From Nepenthes gracilis (taxonomy: Eukaryota > Streptophyta > Magnoliopsida > Caryophyllales > Nepenthaceae), in contig BSYO01000004.1 of assembly GCA_033239525.1 (NCBI GenBank), positions 14,918,037 to 14,982,036 on the forward strand: DNA of 64,000 nt. The letters are read 5' to 3'. A program made the position numbers and the translations under genes. Of the stretch, positions 12,161 through 22,302 are shown one piece after another (the stretch's first letter is position 1; every line of letters begins with the position of its first letter). The notes under the pieces were generated by a model that did not search any database, was not told the origin of the DNA, and saw only the letters and a program-made list of their open reading frames with translations.

Positions 12161-13616
12161 AGAAGGCCGGCCATGGCCGGCGACGGACAGTGACGACAAG
12201 CACTCGCAATTCAAATTTCAAATTTGAAATTTAATAATAATAATAATAATAACAACAACAATAATGAGAATATAGAAGCAGAGAAGAAAAAAATGAGAGG
12301 AGAGAGCAGGGGGCTCGGGGAAGAAGGGTTTCGCGAGGAAGAGAGAAGGGCTTCACTGCCAGTGGTGGCAACCGCGCCGAAGGCAGCGGCAACCACGGTG
12401 GATGGTGGGAGCAGTGGCAACTCGCAGGCATCACGATGGCGCTGGAGGCGGTGTAGCGGCCGTGTGCGGAGAGAGAATCACGCGAAGGAGAAGAGGAGGA
12501 AACGGAGGTCCCCGAGTCCGATTTCGATTTCGAACTAGTTGAAAACATTGTAGACCGGGTTGAGGCAAGTGTACCCTAACCGTTTATTTTCGTTTTTATT
12601 GATTTTAGTTTACTAAAAAATATCTCTTTTAAAATTTATAAATAAAACCCCATATTTTTTTCATTTTTCTCATGATATTATGAATAAATGCATGATTATT
12701 TATAAGTATTAAGAACGGTGCGGTCATTTCATTGTAAATATTGCGTATCATGTCCGAATACCCTTCAAGGTACTATTTATCACTGTTCATTCAAGCCCTA
12801 ACATGAAAAATATGGAAAATAAATATGGAGAAAAATAAAAGGGAGATATGGGTATATTATATTGTGAAGTCCTTAAGCTAATGGATTCATTAATTATATT
12901 ATTGTAAAAGTTAGACTGTGAAATGTTACTAAACACTAACTGAAGGATTAAAAGATTGAAGGAAATGGCCTCAAGTATTACTGATTATTATGGTTAAGGA
13001 AAATTACAAAGCTTCTTGCTCACCCCTCTGTTGTTTACTCCCTCCCAAGATAACCCGATGAGCTGATTCATAACAAAAAGGAGTGAAGATAGAGATTATC
13101 AGTAGGAAAAAGTTTCGATTTTTTAAGACTAGTGTTTAGTAGTTGTGTTAATGTATGTGTATGTACAATTTATGTTTTGACTAAATATTGTAAACCTACG
13201 ACATGATATGGATATATATGATACTGTAGACACAGCTATGCTTTTGTAGGTATATTTTTGGGTTATATAGGCTAGACGGCATCTCTCATGATCCAATATA
13301 GTAGCTAAGACTACTGTATTGGATTGTAATCCTGTGAAGGAAGGATGATTGTTATTTACGGAGGTGTAGTGATGGGTTTTTTGATATTTGTGGATGTGCT
13401 AAGAATGTGAAAGGGTTAAAATTTTATGTTTTTGGCATTTGACTATTATGTACAGGTTGTTATTGACAGATTGTATTTTTTATTTTTGTCCAGATGTAGA
13501 GAAAACTCTACCAAAATTTCTTTAGATTTTATATTTTAATTATTAAGGTATTTGTATTTGATTAAGTAATAGCGATTAACGGAGGGTATCTTAAGGATAG
13601 GACCCATTCCATTACA

Positions 13617-13621
13617 CAAAT
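13617..13621. repeat. Target-site duplication CAAAT, right copy
   Basis: Pairs with 6096-6100 and fixes the right edge of the non-autonomous Tekay-like element. Confidence 0.8.
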
Positions 13622-14165
13622 CCTTCATTTTTTACTCTATTTATAATTCCAACCTCTCATAATCTTTCAGCTCCTTTCGTATCAAATGATATTCTAGGGA
13701 TCGACTTTCGTATCATTAAGCCTTTTATTAATTATTATGGTATCTAATATTTGGATTAAAATATTCAAAGATCCAACCCGATTTTATTTGGGTGACTATC
13801 TAAATATATAGTACGCATCAAATATATTTTTATATAAAATTAAATATAAACAAAATATATTTAATCTATGACAACTATATGTATCATTGTTAAAATAAAT
13901 ATCAATATATTTATTATCATTAAAATCATTAAAGAAGATGTTTACATTTTTTTTAAAGTTCAAATACTTGAGATGTTTGAAAAAATTGCCAAAGAGATCA
14001 TTCAGATCAAGAAATAGGATAACCGAATAGGACAACTCAATCTTGAGTTATGGGTATTCTAATTATTTTGGGTTGATATAATATAATATAATATAATATA
14101 ATATAATATAATATAATATAATATAATATAATATAATATAATATAATATAATATAATATAATATG
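13622..14165. repeat. AT-rich spacer ending in a (TATAA)n microsatellite
   Basis: No gene is seen. From about 14075 to 14164 the sequence is an almost pure five-base repeat (TATAA). The Tat element is inserted right at the end of this microsatellite. Confidence 0.8.
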
Positions 14166-14170
14166 ATGTT
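14166..14170. repeat. Target-site duplication ATGTT, left copy (Tat element)
   Basis: ATGTT precedes the LTR start TGATGCGTC at 14171 and is repeated at 40645-40649 after the far LTR. Confidence 0.85.
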
Positions 14171-15035
14171 TGATGCGTCTTGACTCTAAATTTCAAACAG
14201 ATTCGAGTTAAGTTATTCATCTGAATCTGGCTCCATCCACTAAATCTGGATCCTACACGCCACAACTATGAATAAGAGGTTAGGTGACAGCAGAAGGTTA
14301 TCCCACAGTAAATACTCCGATACTCAAGTCAAAAATAGCCTTTGAATTAAGAAGGTGAAAATAAAGAATACAAGGAAATACAAAGGATGGGTGAGTGCTT
14401 TCGTTGAGAGAGGCTTTATTGGCTCGTGAGGAGCATGGGTTCTAAGCATTGTGTTCGTTGGGAACGTAGTAGCAAAGAGAGTGAGAGCGTTTCAAATCTG
14501 AAGGTGTGTGAGCTTTTTTGCAGGGAGCTTTTATGGGCAAACGAAAGTGTGTGAGCTTATTGTGAGTGAATGAATGTGTGCCTTGGAGCGAGAACTCCAT
14601 GGCCTTTTATAGCCACTGGGATGCGTGCCTTTATTGTGTAGAAAGACTTGATTCCCGCGCTCTACTAGGTTCACTGCCTTTTCTAGCATGGAGTCTTTAT
14701 GGCAGTAATGGGCGTTGCCTTGATTTCTTTCCTTCTGTGTTCTGCAACCGTTAGGGTTTACTATAGATAGGAGGAGGATTCTGTCGATTTCCTTCAGAGA
14801 TGCACATTAAATCTACTGATGATTGTTGTGATTGAGATTGTCTTTTGTGGAAGCGCAAAATCAAGGGAGGGGATCGTTGCTAGTCGCGAACGATCGCGTG
14901 GGCTAAACTCGGCTTGGCCCACTTGAGGCCTAGTCTTTAGACGGTCAGCTGGACCTATCACCGATCAACGAAAACATTGACTATCTCAAAAGCAAGTCAT
15001 CCGTCCTGCTCTTGGGCTTCTTCTGGCTCACTTAG
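14171..15035 (-). repeat. Tat 3' LTR, first part
   Basis: Starts TGATGCGTC and aligns along its length with 39698-40535. It is broken after CTTAG at 15035 by the Tekay insertion and continues at 24923-25030, giving about 973 bp in all against 947 bp for the other LTR. Confidence 0.85.
15031..15035. repeat. Target-site duplication CTTAG, left copy (young Tekay)
   Basis: CTTAG precedes TGTGACGACCC at 15036 and is repeated at 24918-24922. The undisrupted Tat LTR has GGCTCACTTAGTC at about 40526-40538, showing the empty site. Confidence 0.9.
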
Positions 15036-15340
15036 TGTGACGACCCGACTTTTAATATCATCAAAAGCCGTCATCAATACTAATTCATATGATAAAATTA
15101 TGAGTATAAATTTTTTTTTTTTCTTTTCATCAAACCTGAGATGCATTCTAAAGATTAGTAATTTCATAAATCCCAAAATGTCACGGAAACAAACTACATT
15201 CATAAGCAGCGGAAATAAAATTACAAGTTTCCTCAATCTAAATAAACAAAACTCCAAAAAGATCTGCTCCAGCCCGCATAATCATAGGACTCTACTCGAC
15301 TTCGTCCTCCATAAGCTTGTCATCTGAAAATTTACAAGAG

Positions 15341-15362
15341 TGAGCTTACAAAGCCCAGCAGG
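15341..15362 (-). other. Conserved LTR stem-loop word (Tekay)
   Basis: On the minus strand the sequence reads GGGCT-TTGTA-AGCTC, a five-base stem with one G-U pair, placed as in the other Tekay-like LTRs (7111, 22609, 35541, 61181). Confidence 0.45.
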
Positions 15363-17181
15363 ATACTCACATGCAGAAAACACAAGCATATAATCGAAAT
15401 ATAGATCATAATATAGCATAATAATCATCATATCATTCCTTCTTTAGTTCATGTTCTTATCATCTTGTCTTTATCATTCGGAATTCATATCATCTTTAGG
15501 GACCGGACGGGAGCGGACAACATCGAGGACGGGTTGTGTGCTACCCCACAACCTAAAGCCGTATCCCCTCATTATGCTCCCCGGGGCGGGAGGTAATGCC
15601 TTTAACCCGACATACGGGGCCATAGTCCAAAGTCCTTGTGCCACCAAAAGGTCCCCTCCCGTGGCCCAGGAGGCATCCTCGAGTGTCACTCCAATATCCT
15701 TCATCCATCTTTAACAGCAAGTTAAATGAGAACTCAGTTCTTGGTTCGTGTTCTTTATTGGCCATATATCATAGTTCAAAAGTCAGAAGAGTTCCACTTG
15801 CTGTCCATAATCCATAAGTTTTCTTGTTCTTTTCTGAAGTTCATAAAATCTATTAAAGCCGAAGCTCATTTTCAAAAGAATCCGAAGTTCTTATTGAGGG
15901 AAGAACTTCATTAATTTTCGAAGTTCTTAATGAGAAACCGAAGTCCTGAAACCGGAATTCTTACAAGGCTGAAGTTCATTTTAGTTCAAGCCAAAGTTCA
16001 TATCCTTTAATCAAAGCCGGAGTTCGTTATCTTAGTCAAAGCCGGAGTTCGTTATCTTAGTCAAAGCCGGAGTTCATTTCCTTTAATCAAAGCCGAAGTT
16101 CTTTATTTACGAAGGACGGAGCACAATTACATTATGCTCCAAAAGTTGGAAGTTCTTTAATCAGGGACGAAGTGCCGTTTTCCTTTAAAAGACGGAGGAC
16201 TTGGATGGAGCTCTAAACGGACGGAGTACTTTTGTTTTACAGAAATCCGGAGTGACTTGTCTTTAATAATTAGGAGTTCAAGGCCGGAGTGGCTTTTCTT
16301 TTTAAATTCCGGAGTTCAAAGGGACGGAGTGGATTTTCTTTAAAAATCCGGAGTTCAAAGGGACGGAGTGGATTTTCTTTAAAAATCCGGAGTCCAAATT
16401 CCAAGACATATGGCTGGTTTCAAATTTAAATTAGAGCTGGTTTCTATTTCAAGTACTCAGGGCCGGTTTCATTGATATCACAAAGGGGCCGATTTCAATT
16501 TTTAACACAAGAAAACCGATTTCGATTTTAATATAAAGAAAGCCGGTTTCGATTTTAACACGAAGGAAGCCGGTTTCGATTTTAACATAAAGAGAGCCGA
16601 TCTCGATTTTAACACAGCAAAACCGAAACATCAAAGGCCGGAGTACCATAAGGCCAGAGTTTCTTTTCACAAAGGAACGAGCATATTATTTCAAGGGCCG
16701 GAGTTCTTACAGTAGGCCGGACTTCTTTTTAGGACATAAGGCCAGAGTTTCTTTTCACAAAGGACGGAGCAGATTTGTTCAAAGGGCCGGAGTTCTTGGA
16801 CGGAGTTCCTTATTTAGTCTGGACGGAGTACAAATGCCGGAGGTCTTTTACCATAGAAATAGAATACAAGAGTGAGAAATTCATGATTCATCTTAAGGCC
16901 TAAAGTTTCATGCATTGGGCAAAGTTAATAATCATTAGCAGTAAATCATAACAGAAATCCATCATCATGCATAACAAAATTTTCTTTAAACATGCATTTC
17001 AGTGTGAACAGTAAAAACATACTTATACAGAATTTCATATAATTTTATAGCAATATAAATAAAACATGAAGTTTATAAATAGGGGTGAGTATCTTGCCTG
17101 AGTCTTTTCTACTTTGCCTAAGCTTTCGGCCTCCTTCTTTATCAATAGTTTCTAGCGGTGCCTTTTTCTAAGGTTCTTTGT

Positions 17182-17195
17182 CCCTATTTATAGCC
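17182..17195 (-). promoter_or_regulatory. Putative TATA box, Tekay 3' LTR
   Basis: The minus strand reads GGCTATAAATAGGG, a textbook plant TATA context. The matching copy in the 5' LTR is at 24423-24436 and would drive the element. Confidence 0.6.
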
Positions 17196-17607
17196 CATGA
17201 AAGATGGCCATCATTTATTGTTTTTCTCTATTTTCCAAAGGAATATAAATTATCCATTCTTTCCCACGCAGATTTTGTTTTCCAACATATATCGGGAACT
17301 ATGAGTCATTCAATCTTTGCTCCTTCCCAAAATTCAGCCAAACAAAGGACCGGACTTCTTCAACAAGTCTGGGTGGCATTTTACTCGGAAACCGGAGTGA
17401 TCCGACGCGTTTTACTTTGGGAAATCCGAGTGCTTTAAGCACTCGTTTTCAATTCGGAAATCCGGAGTGACTTTTAAGAAATAATCCGGACTGAATTTTC
17501 AAAGAAAAATCGGACGTCATTTATTATGGGAATCCGTACATTGCATTAAGGAAATCCGGACAGCAATTCCCTTAATGAAATTTCCGGACTTCTTTACATT
17601 TGGATTT

Positions 17608-17629
17608 CCGATCAACGGGCGTTGACCGG
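17608..17629. promoter_or_regulatory. Inverted W-box pair in the Tekay 3' LTR
   Basis: GATCAAC-GGGC-GTTGACC with CCG/CGG flanks. The copy in the 5' LTR (24852-24873) keeps the perfect CCGGTCAAC/GTTGACCGG arms, so this one has lost symmetry by a G-to-A change. Confidence 0.6.
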
Positions 17630-17728
17630 ACCTGATGGTTAAAATTTCCTTATTCAAATTTTGGGTTGTTACAACCTCCCCCACTTATAAAAATTTCGTC
17701 CTCGAAATTTAAAATAAAGTCACTAACC

Positions 17729-18424
17729 TCAAGAAAATAAATATGGGTATTTGTTTCGAATTTCCTCCTCTCGCTCCCAAGTTGCCTCTTCCGGTGTGTG
17801 ATTCTTCCAGAGCACCTTTACTAGAGCGATTGATTTGGTACGTAATCTCTGCTCCTTATGATCCAAGATCTCCACTGGTTCTTCTACATAGGATAAGTCC
17901 TTGTCGATCGTCAGGGGTTCATACTCAATTACATGAGTAGGATCATGGACATACTTCCGAAGCATGGACACATGAAACACATCATGTACTTCAGCCAAGT
18001 TTGGAGGCAGTGCAAGTCTGTATGCTACTTCGCCAATCTTTTCCAGGATTTCAAAAGGCCCTATAAAACGAGGCTTCAGTTTTCCTTTTACCCCGAATCT
18101 GTACTTTCCCTTGGCTGGTGATACCTTTAGAAACACAAAATCGCCCTTTTCAAACTTTAATGCCGATCTTCTCCGGTCTGCATAGCTCTTTTGTCTGCTC
18201 CGGGCTACTCTGAGATTCTCATGTAATATCTTTATCTTTTCTGCCGACTCCTTGATAATGTCGGGACCCAAAATTCTTTTATCTCCGTGTTCCTCCCAAT
18301 GAATTGGTGATCTACATTTTCTCCCATATAATGCCTCAAAAGGAGCCATGCCGATGCTGGCCTGATAGCTGTTATTATATGCAAACTCTGCAAGAGCCAA
18401 TGAATCATCCCAAGTCCTTTTCAT
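17729..18424 (-). pseudogene. Tekay pol, integrase end and chromodomain-like C-terminus
   Basis: 231 codons starting in the last third of the integrase core (LAEFAYNNSY...EALYGRKCRSP). The integrase C-terminal fold follows (FGVKGKLKPRFIGPFEILEK), then a C-terminal stretch ending EEATWEREEEIRNKYPYLFS. The EEATWE...YPYLF pattern is the chromodomain of Tekay/Del chromoviruses, thought to steer integration towards marked chromatin. It is out of frame with the upstream integrase part at 18421-18630 because of a frameshift near 18420. Confidence 0.85.
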
Positions 18425-18630
18425 CTCCGTGGATCGAGGCCCTTAACATATCCTCGAGAACTGGATAGTCCGTTCGATTGGCCGTCGGTTTGTGGATGAA
18501 AAGCAGTACTAAATTTTAATTCAGTACCCAATTCTTGATGTAGACTTTTCCAGAATCGTGAAACAAAACGAGGGTCTCTATCGGATACAATAGAGACAGG
18601 TACACCATGAAGTCTAACAATCTCGTTCAC
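18421..18630 (-). pseudogene. Tekay integrase core fragment
   Basis: Contains [25 protein letters not shown] with the second catalytic Asp, and FHPQTDGQS. It is separated by frameshifts from the first catalytic part (end of 18627-20600) and from the C-terminal part. The canonical SERT following DGQ is lost in this frame. Confidence 0.8.
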
Positions 18631-20600
18631 GACAACCTGGCTAATTTATCAAGAGGATAAGTCATCCGAATTGCTAGAAAGTGGGCTGACTTTGTTAGTC
18701 GGTCAACAATCACCCAAATAGCATCATGTTTCTTTGGCGTCATTGGTAAACCAGTCACAAAATCCATGGCGATATCCTCCCATTTCCAGCCCGGTAATGG
18801 CATTGGTTGTAATAATCCAGACGGCAGTTTTCTTTCAGCGTTTACTTGTTGGCATATGAGGCACTTTTCAACGTAAGCTGCGATATCCCTTTTCATATTT
18901 CTCCACCAAAATGTTTTCTTCAAATCCTGATGCATCTTATTGGCTCCTGGGTGGATCGTATAACGGGATCGATGGGATTCCTTAAGAATTTTCTCCTTTA
19001 ACTCTTTATTGTCCGGCACACATAACCGATTTCTAAATCTCAAAGCTCCATCTGGCGAAATCTGAAAATCACTTCGAGATTCTTTATCCAGCTCTCCCAT
19101 GATCTTTACCAGAAAAGAATCCTTCGTTTGACACCCTTTCACCTCATTACTCAATTCTGGCTGAACTTGTAGATGCGCCAAAATCATCCGCTTCCCATGT
19201 ACATAGCGCTGGACATCATAGTTCATGAGACAATCTAGCATCTCCATCTGCTTAACTTGCATTCTAGCTAGCATCCCAGGCTGTCTACTTAACGCGTCGG
19301 CAACCACGTTGGCCTTCCCTGGCTCGTAACGGATTTCGCAGTCATAATCTTTCAGGAATTCCATCCATCGCCTCTGCCTCATGTTTAGCTCCTTCTGGGA
19401 GAACAAATATTTTAGACTCTTGTGATCGGAGTAGACCAAGAATCTTTCACCATATAAGTAATGTCTCCAGATCTTCAATGCAAACACCACTGCAGCCAAT
19501 TCTAGATCGTGAGTTGGGTAATTCCTTTCATGGTCCTTCAACTGTCGCGACCCAAAGGCAATTACCCGACCGTGTTGCATTAGAACACAGCCCAATCCAA
19601 TCTTCGAAGCATCGCAGTAAACAATCAGTCCTCCTGACTCGTTTGGAATGGTCAGGACTGGAGCAGAAGTCAACCGGTCTTTAAGCGTCTGGAAGCTCTC
19701 TTCACAATCTTTGGTCCACTCGAACTTGGCATCCTTCTTAGTTAATTGAGTGAGTGGCACGGCGATTTGAGAAAAATTCTCCACAAATCGTCTATAGTAT
19801 CCAGCCAGGCCTAAGAAACTTCGCACTTCAGTCACAGAAGTTGGCTGGTTCCACTTTACAACTGCTTCCACCTTCATAGGATCGACAGAGATTCCTTCCT
19901 TGGAGACGACGTGTCCAAGGAATCCTACCTCTTCCAACCAAAACTCGCACTTCTTCAACTTGGCGAACAACCGATGCTCCCTAAGAATCTGAAGTGTAGT
20001 GCGTAAATGTTTCTCGTGTTCCTCAGAGCTTTTCGAGTACACAAGGATGTCATCAATAAATACAATCACGAACTTGTCCAGGTATGGTTGGAAAATTTGA
20101 TTCATCAGATCCATAAAAACAGCCGGAGCATTAGTCAATCCAAAAGGCATTACTACAAATTCATAATGCCCATATCTGGTTCGAAACGCCGTCTTTGCTA
20201 TATCCCCCTTGCTGATCCGAAGTTGATGATATCCGGATCTAAGATCGATTTTCGAAAATATGCAAGCTCCTTGTAACTGATCAAGGAGATCATCGATCCT
20301 TGGTAGAGGATATTTGTTCTTGATGGTGATTTTGTTTAATTCCCAATAATCCACACATAATCTCATGGTCCCGTCCTTCTTTTTGACAAAAAGAACAGGT
20401 GCTCCCCATGGTGACACACTTGGCCGAATGAATCCTTTATCAAGCAGCTCCTGCAGTTGTTGTTTCAACTCTTTGAGTTCAGCCGGTGCCATTCGATAGG
20501 GTGGTTTGGATATCGGTGCGTAACACGGTATCAATTCCACACCAAATTCTAACTCGTTGGGGTGGCAATCCGGGTAAATCATCGGTGAATACGTCTTCAA
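18627..20600 (-). CDS. Tekay pol: reverse transcriptase, RNase H and start of integrase
   Basis: A 657-codon open frame without an ATG start, because it is the middle of a gag-pol polyprotein. RT occupies about residues 40-270, with the catalytic FIDD at 181-184 and [12 protein letters not shown] at 153-164. RNase H follows ([47 protein letters not shown]). Then comes the integrase zinc-binding HHCC region ([20 protein letters not shown] ... CLICQQ) and the first core Asp in MDFVTGLP. The usual CVDYRELN reads CVDYWELN. The frame stops at 18627 by a frameshift in integrase. It makes no host protein. Confidence 0.9.
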   Translation of the reverse strand: MKTYSPMIYPDCHPNELEFGVELIPCYAPISKPPYRMAPAELKELKQQLQELLDKGFIRPSVSPWGAPVLFVKKKDGTMRLCVDYWELNKITIKNKYPLPRIDDLLDQLQGACIFSKIDLRSGYHQLRISKGDIAKTAFRTRYGHYEFVVMPFGLTNAPAVFMDLMNQIFQPYLDKFVIVFIDDILVYSKSSEEHEKHLRTTLQILREHRLFAKLKKCEFWLEEVGFLGHVVSKEGISVDPMKVEAVVKWNQPTSVTEVRSFLGLAGYYRRFVENFSQIAVPLTQLTKKDAKFEWTKDCEESFQTLKDRLTSAPVLTIPNESGGLIVYCDASKIGLGCVLMQHGRVIAFGSRQLKDHERNYPTHDLELAAVVFALKIWRHYLYGERFLVYSDHKSLKYLFSQKELNMRQRRWMEFLKDYDCEIRYEPGKANVVADALSRQPGMLARMQVKQMEMLDCLMNYDVQRYVHGKRMILAHLQVQPELSNEVKGCQTKDSFLVKIMGELDKESRSDFQISPDGALRFRNRLCVPDNKELKEKILKESHRSRYTIHPGANKMHQDLKKTFWWRNMKRDIAAYVEKCLICQQVNAERKLPSGLLQPMPLPGWKWEDIAMDFVTGLPMTPKKHDAIWVIVDRLTKSAHFLAIRMTYPLDKLARLS

Positions 20601-22127
20601 ATTCCCGTACCACCGGAATTTCTCTAGCCAGAGATTCTTGATTTTCTCAGAGATGCACTAGCAAAGGCTAGATAGGCTTGGCATCCATCACTAATCGATG
20701 CCCTGGCATGAAGAGCGAAATAAAGCAGATGCTTCCTTTCGTCGAACACCCCGAATGTGGAAAGGCTTGTTTCGGGAATGGTGAATTCTACTCTTTTTAG
20801 GAAACAATCAATCTTGGCATGATATCCGGCTAACTAGTCCATCCCCAAAATCGCATCAAAGTCTTTCATTTCCAAGTAAAACCAAGTCAACAGACATAAA
20901 GAATTCATTTACTTTTATTGGGCATTTGAAAATGCTATATTTAATATTACGGACGACTTCTGTTGGTGAGGCAACCATTAATGGGTATTCAAGAACTTTA
21001 GGAAGGGTCGCGATGCTTCAAAATTCATGGGAAACAAAAGAATGCGTGGATCCAGAATCAAAGAGTACGTGACAAGAGATGCCACAGATAGAAAGTGTAC
21101 CTTCTACCACTTCTCGTAGACTTTTCCGCCTCATTTGCGTAAATAGCAAATACTTTGGCGGGATAGGAGACTTAACTCCCGGGACTTGTTTAGCGTAGGA
21201 CAATCCCCGATCATATGCCCCGCCTTTGTCCACAGTTATAACAAACTCCCGACTTCTTGTAGCAAGGCTTTCCACCATGTGATCTCCCGCAATGATCACA
21301 TACATCATTAGCCGCAGTGCGAGAATTCTACACCGATCGGCTCTGTTCCCCGCCGAACCTTGATGGTCTCGCCTTCTTAGAAGGCACTTCGCTAGCACTG
21401 GCCTTGGATGCCTGACTGAAAGTCCTTTGTCTGGACATTGCTCCCCTCTCCAATTCCTTCTCATAAATAGCCACCTTAGCGAGCACCTCCCCATAAGTTG
21501 TCAACGTCAGAGTGGAAAGGTGTCTCCTGATATCATCTCGTAATCCCTGAAAGAATCGTCTGACCTTCCTCTCCTCATCTTCCACCATGAAAGGGGCATA
21601 ACGAGATAATTCAGTAAATTTAGAATCATATTCTGCCACCGAGCGATTTCCCCGCCTTAGGCGAAGGAATTCATCCTCCTTCGCCTACGAAGATTTGCAT
21701 GAAAGTATTTCTCCAAGAAAGTGCCTCAAACATCTCCCACCTAATCTCCCGATCCGGCATGTTGAAAACCCTTTTTCGCATCTCCCACCGGTGGTGTGCT
21801 TCCCCGCTTGACTTATGTGTAGCATAAAGCACCATATCCCAAACAGGCATTTGATTACAGCAAATACCTTCTTCAGCCACTGAATCCATGTTTCACCTTC
21901 AATGGATCAGGTTCCCCTAGGAATTCAGGGATTCGTTCATTGGTAAACCGATCGTAGACCGACCTTTCCCGATGGACAGGGGTGGGGTGGTCACCGGAGT
22001 TGGTGGAGTGGTCGGAGTCAAAGCTTCTATGACTTCGACCATTCTCCATCCCAAAGAGGTTCGCATATCTTGCCTCACGATCAAGAGTGTTGTTATCCTG
22101 ATCATTTCTCCTTCCTCTGTTAGACAT
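20601..22127 (-). pseudogene. Tekay gag and protease, frameshifted
   Basis: Begins at ATG 22127 (MSNRGRRNDQDNN). Successive frames give gag pieces at 21873-22127, 21671-21889 and 21328-21639 (AEYDSKFTELSRYAPFMV, a gag motif). A worn zinc-knuckle region near 21230-21330 follows, and a protease fragment with LFDSGSTHSFVS at about 21030-21070. Between the protease and RT (20601-21017) the frame is repeatedly broken. At least four frameshifts are needed to connect the pieces. Confidence 0.8.
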
Positions 22128-22288
22128 GGCTGCGGAAACGTTTGAAAAGAAAAGTTTCGTTAGTTAAAAATAATACTATCATATTAGTCTTTTTATCCTA
22201 AAGTGTATGGATGACACTCTTCTTGCAAACACTAAACTTGTCCTAAGTTTCCGTGTTGATTCAAACTATCGTAAAGCATCTCAGTTTT

Positions 22289-22300
22289 TCTCTGATACCA
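22289..22300 (-). other. Primer-binding site, initiator tRNA-Met type
   Basis: On the minus strand TGGTATCAGAGA follows the 5' LTR end after two bases. It is complementary to the 3' end of plant initiator tRNA-Met apart from the last base. Confidence 0.8.
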
Positions 22301-22302
22301 AC

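Larger units (their letters stand above)
9396..12232 (-). mobile_element. ORF1-only LINE (L1-type) retroposon
   Basis: Minus-strand non-LTR insertion in the 3' LTR of the Tekay-like element. The 3' end is an A-tail (a T run at about 9396-9403 on the plus strand) and the 5' end lies near 12213-12232. It carries an ORF1 (see 10323-12160) followed by about 0.9 kb of 3' region with CCGGAGTGG repeats. No endonuclease or RT ORF is present, although ORF1 is present and 5' truncation usually removes ORF1 first. The target duplication cannot be resolved because the site is a TAA microsatellite. Confidence 0.7.
6101..13616 (+). mobile_element. Non-autonomous Tekay-like LTR retrotransposon, split by a LINE
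   Basis: A complete insertion bounded by CAAAT duplications. The 5' LTR is 6101-7733 (1633 bp). The interior is 7734-9165. The 3' LTR is 9166-13616, split by a LINE of about 2.8 kb; without it the LTR is about 1.6 kb. The interior is only 1.4 kb with no open frame of note. Its 3' end (ATTTTGAGGATGAAATTTTT then ATAAGTGGAGAAG) closely matches the corresponding end of the complete Tekay element at 17674-17710, which places it in that lineage. A worn primer-binding site (AGTATCAGA for TGGTATCAGA) follows the 5' LTR. Confidence 0.85.
9166..13616 (+). repeat. 3' LTR of the non-autonomous element, interrupted by the LINE
   Basis: The left part (9166-about 9395) and the right part (about 12233-13616) together match the 5' LTR. 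The left part stops inside the AT/TAA microsatellite and the right part resumes in it (AATAATAAT...AACAACAAC). The LTR ends ATTACA at 13616, followed by the CAAAT duplication. Confidence 0.85.
15036..17673 (-). repeat. Tekay 3' LTR (2638 bp)
   Basis: It carries an extra 25-bp unit near 16010-16080 (three TCAAAGCCGGAGTTC units where the other LTR has two), which explains most of the length difference. It contains a CCGGAGTTC array (about 15850-16860), a GGTTTC-rich block (16420-16625) and a GATCAAC/GTTGACC pair at 17608-17629. Confidence 0.9.

Noticed and set aside
14059..14265. Minus-strand frame with repeated YIILYY
   Set aside because: Product of the (TATAA)n microsatellite crossing into the Tat LTR.
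15451..15765. Open frames on both strands in the Tekay LTR, repeated exactly at 22720-23034
   Set aside because: Non-coding LTR sequence; identical because the two LTRs are copies. No start context or protein family.
22289..22300. tRNA-like sequence
   Set aside because: It is an 11-12 base primer-binding site next to an LTR, not a tRNA gene. The same holds for 30036 and 41894. No tRNA or rRNA gene was recognised in the window.
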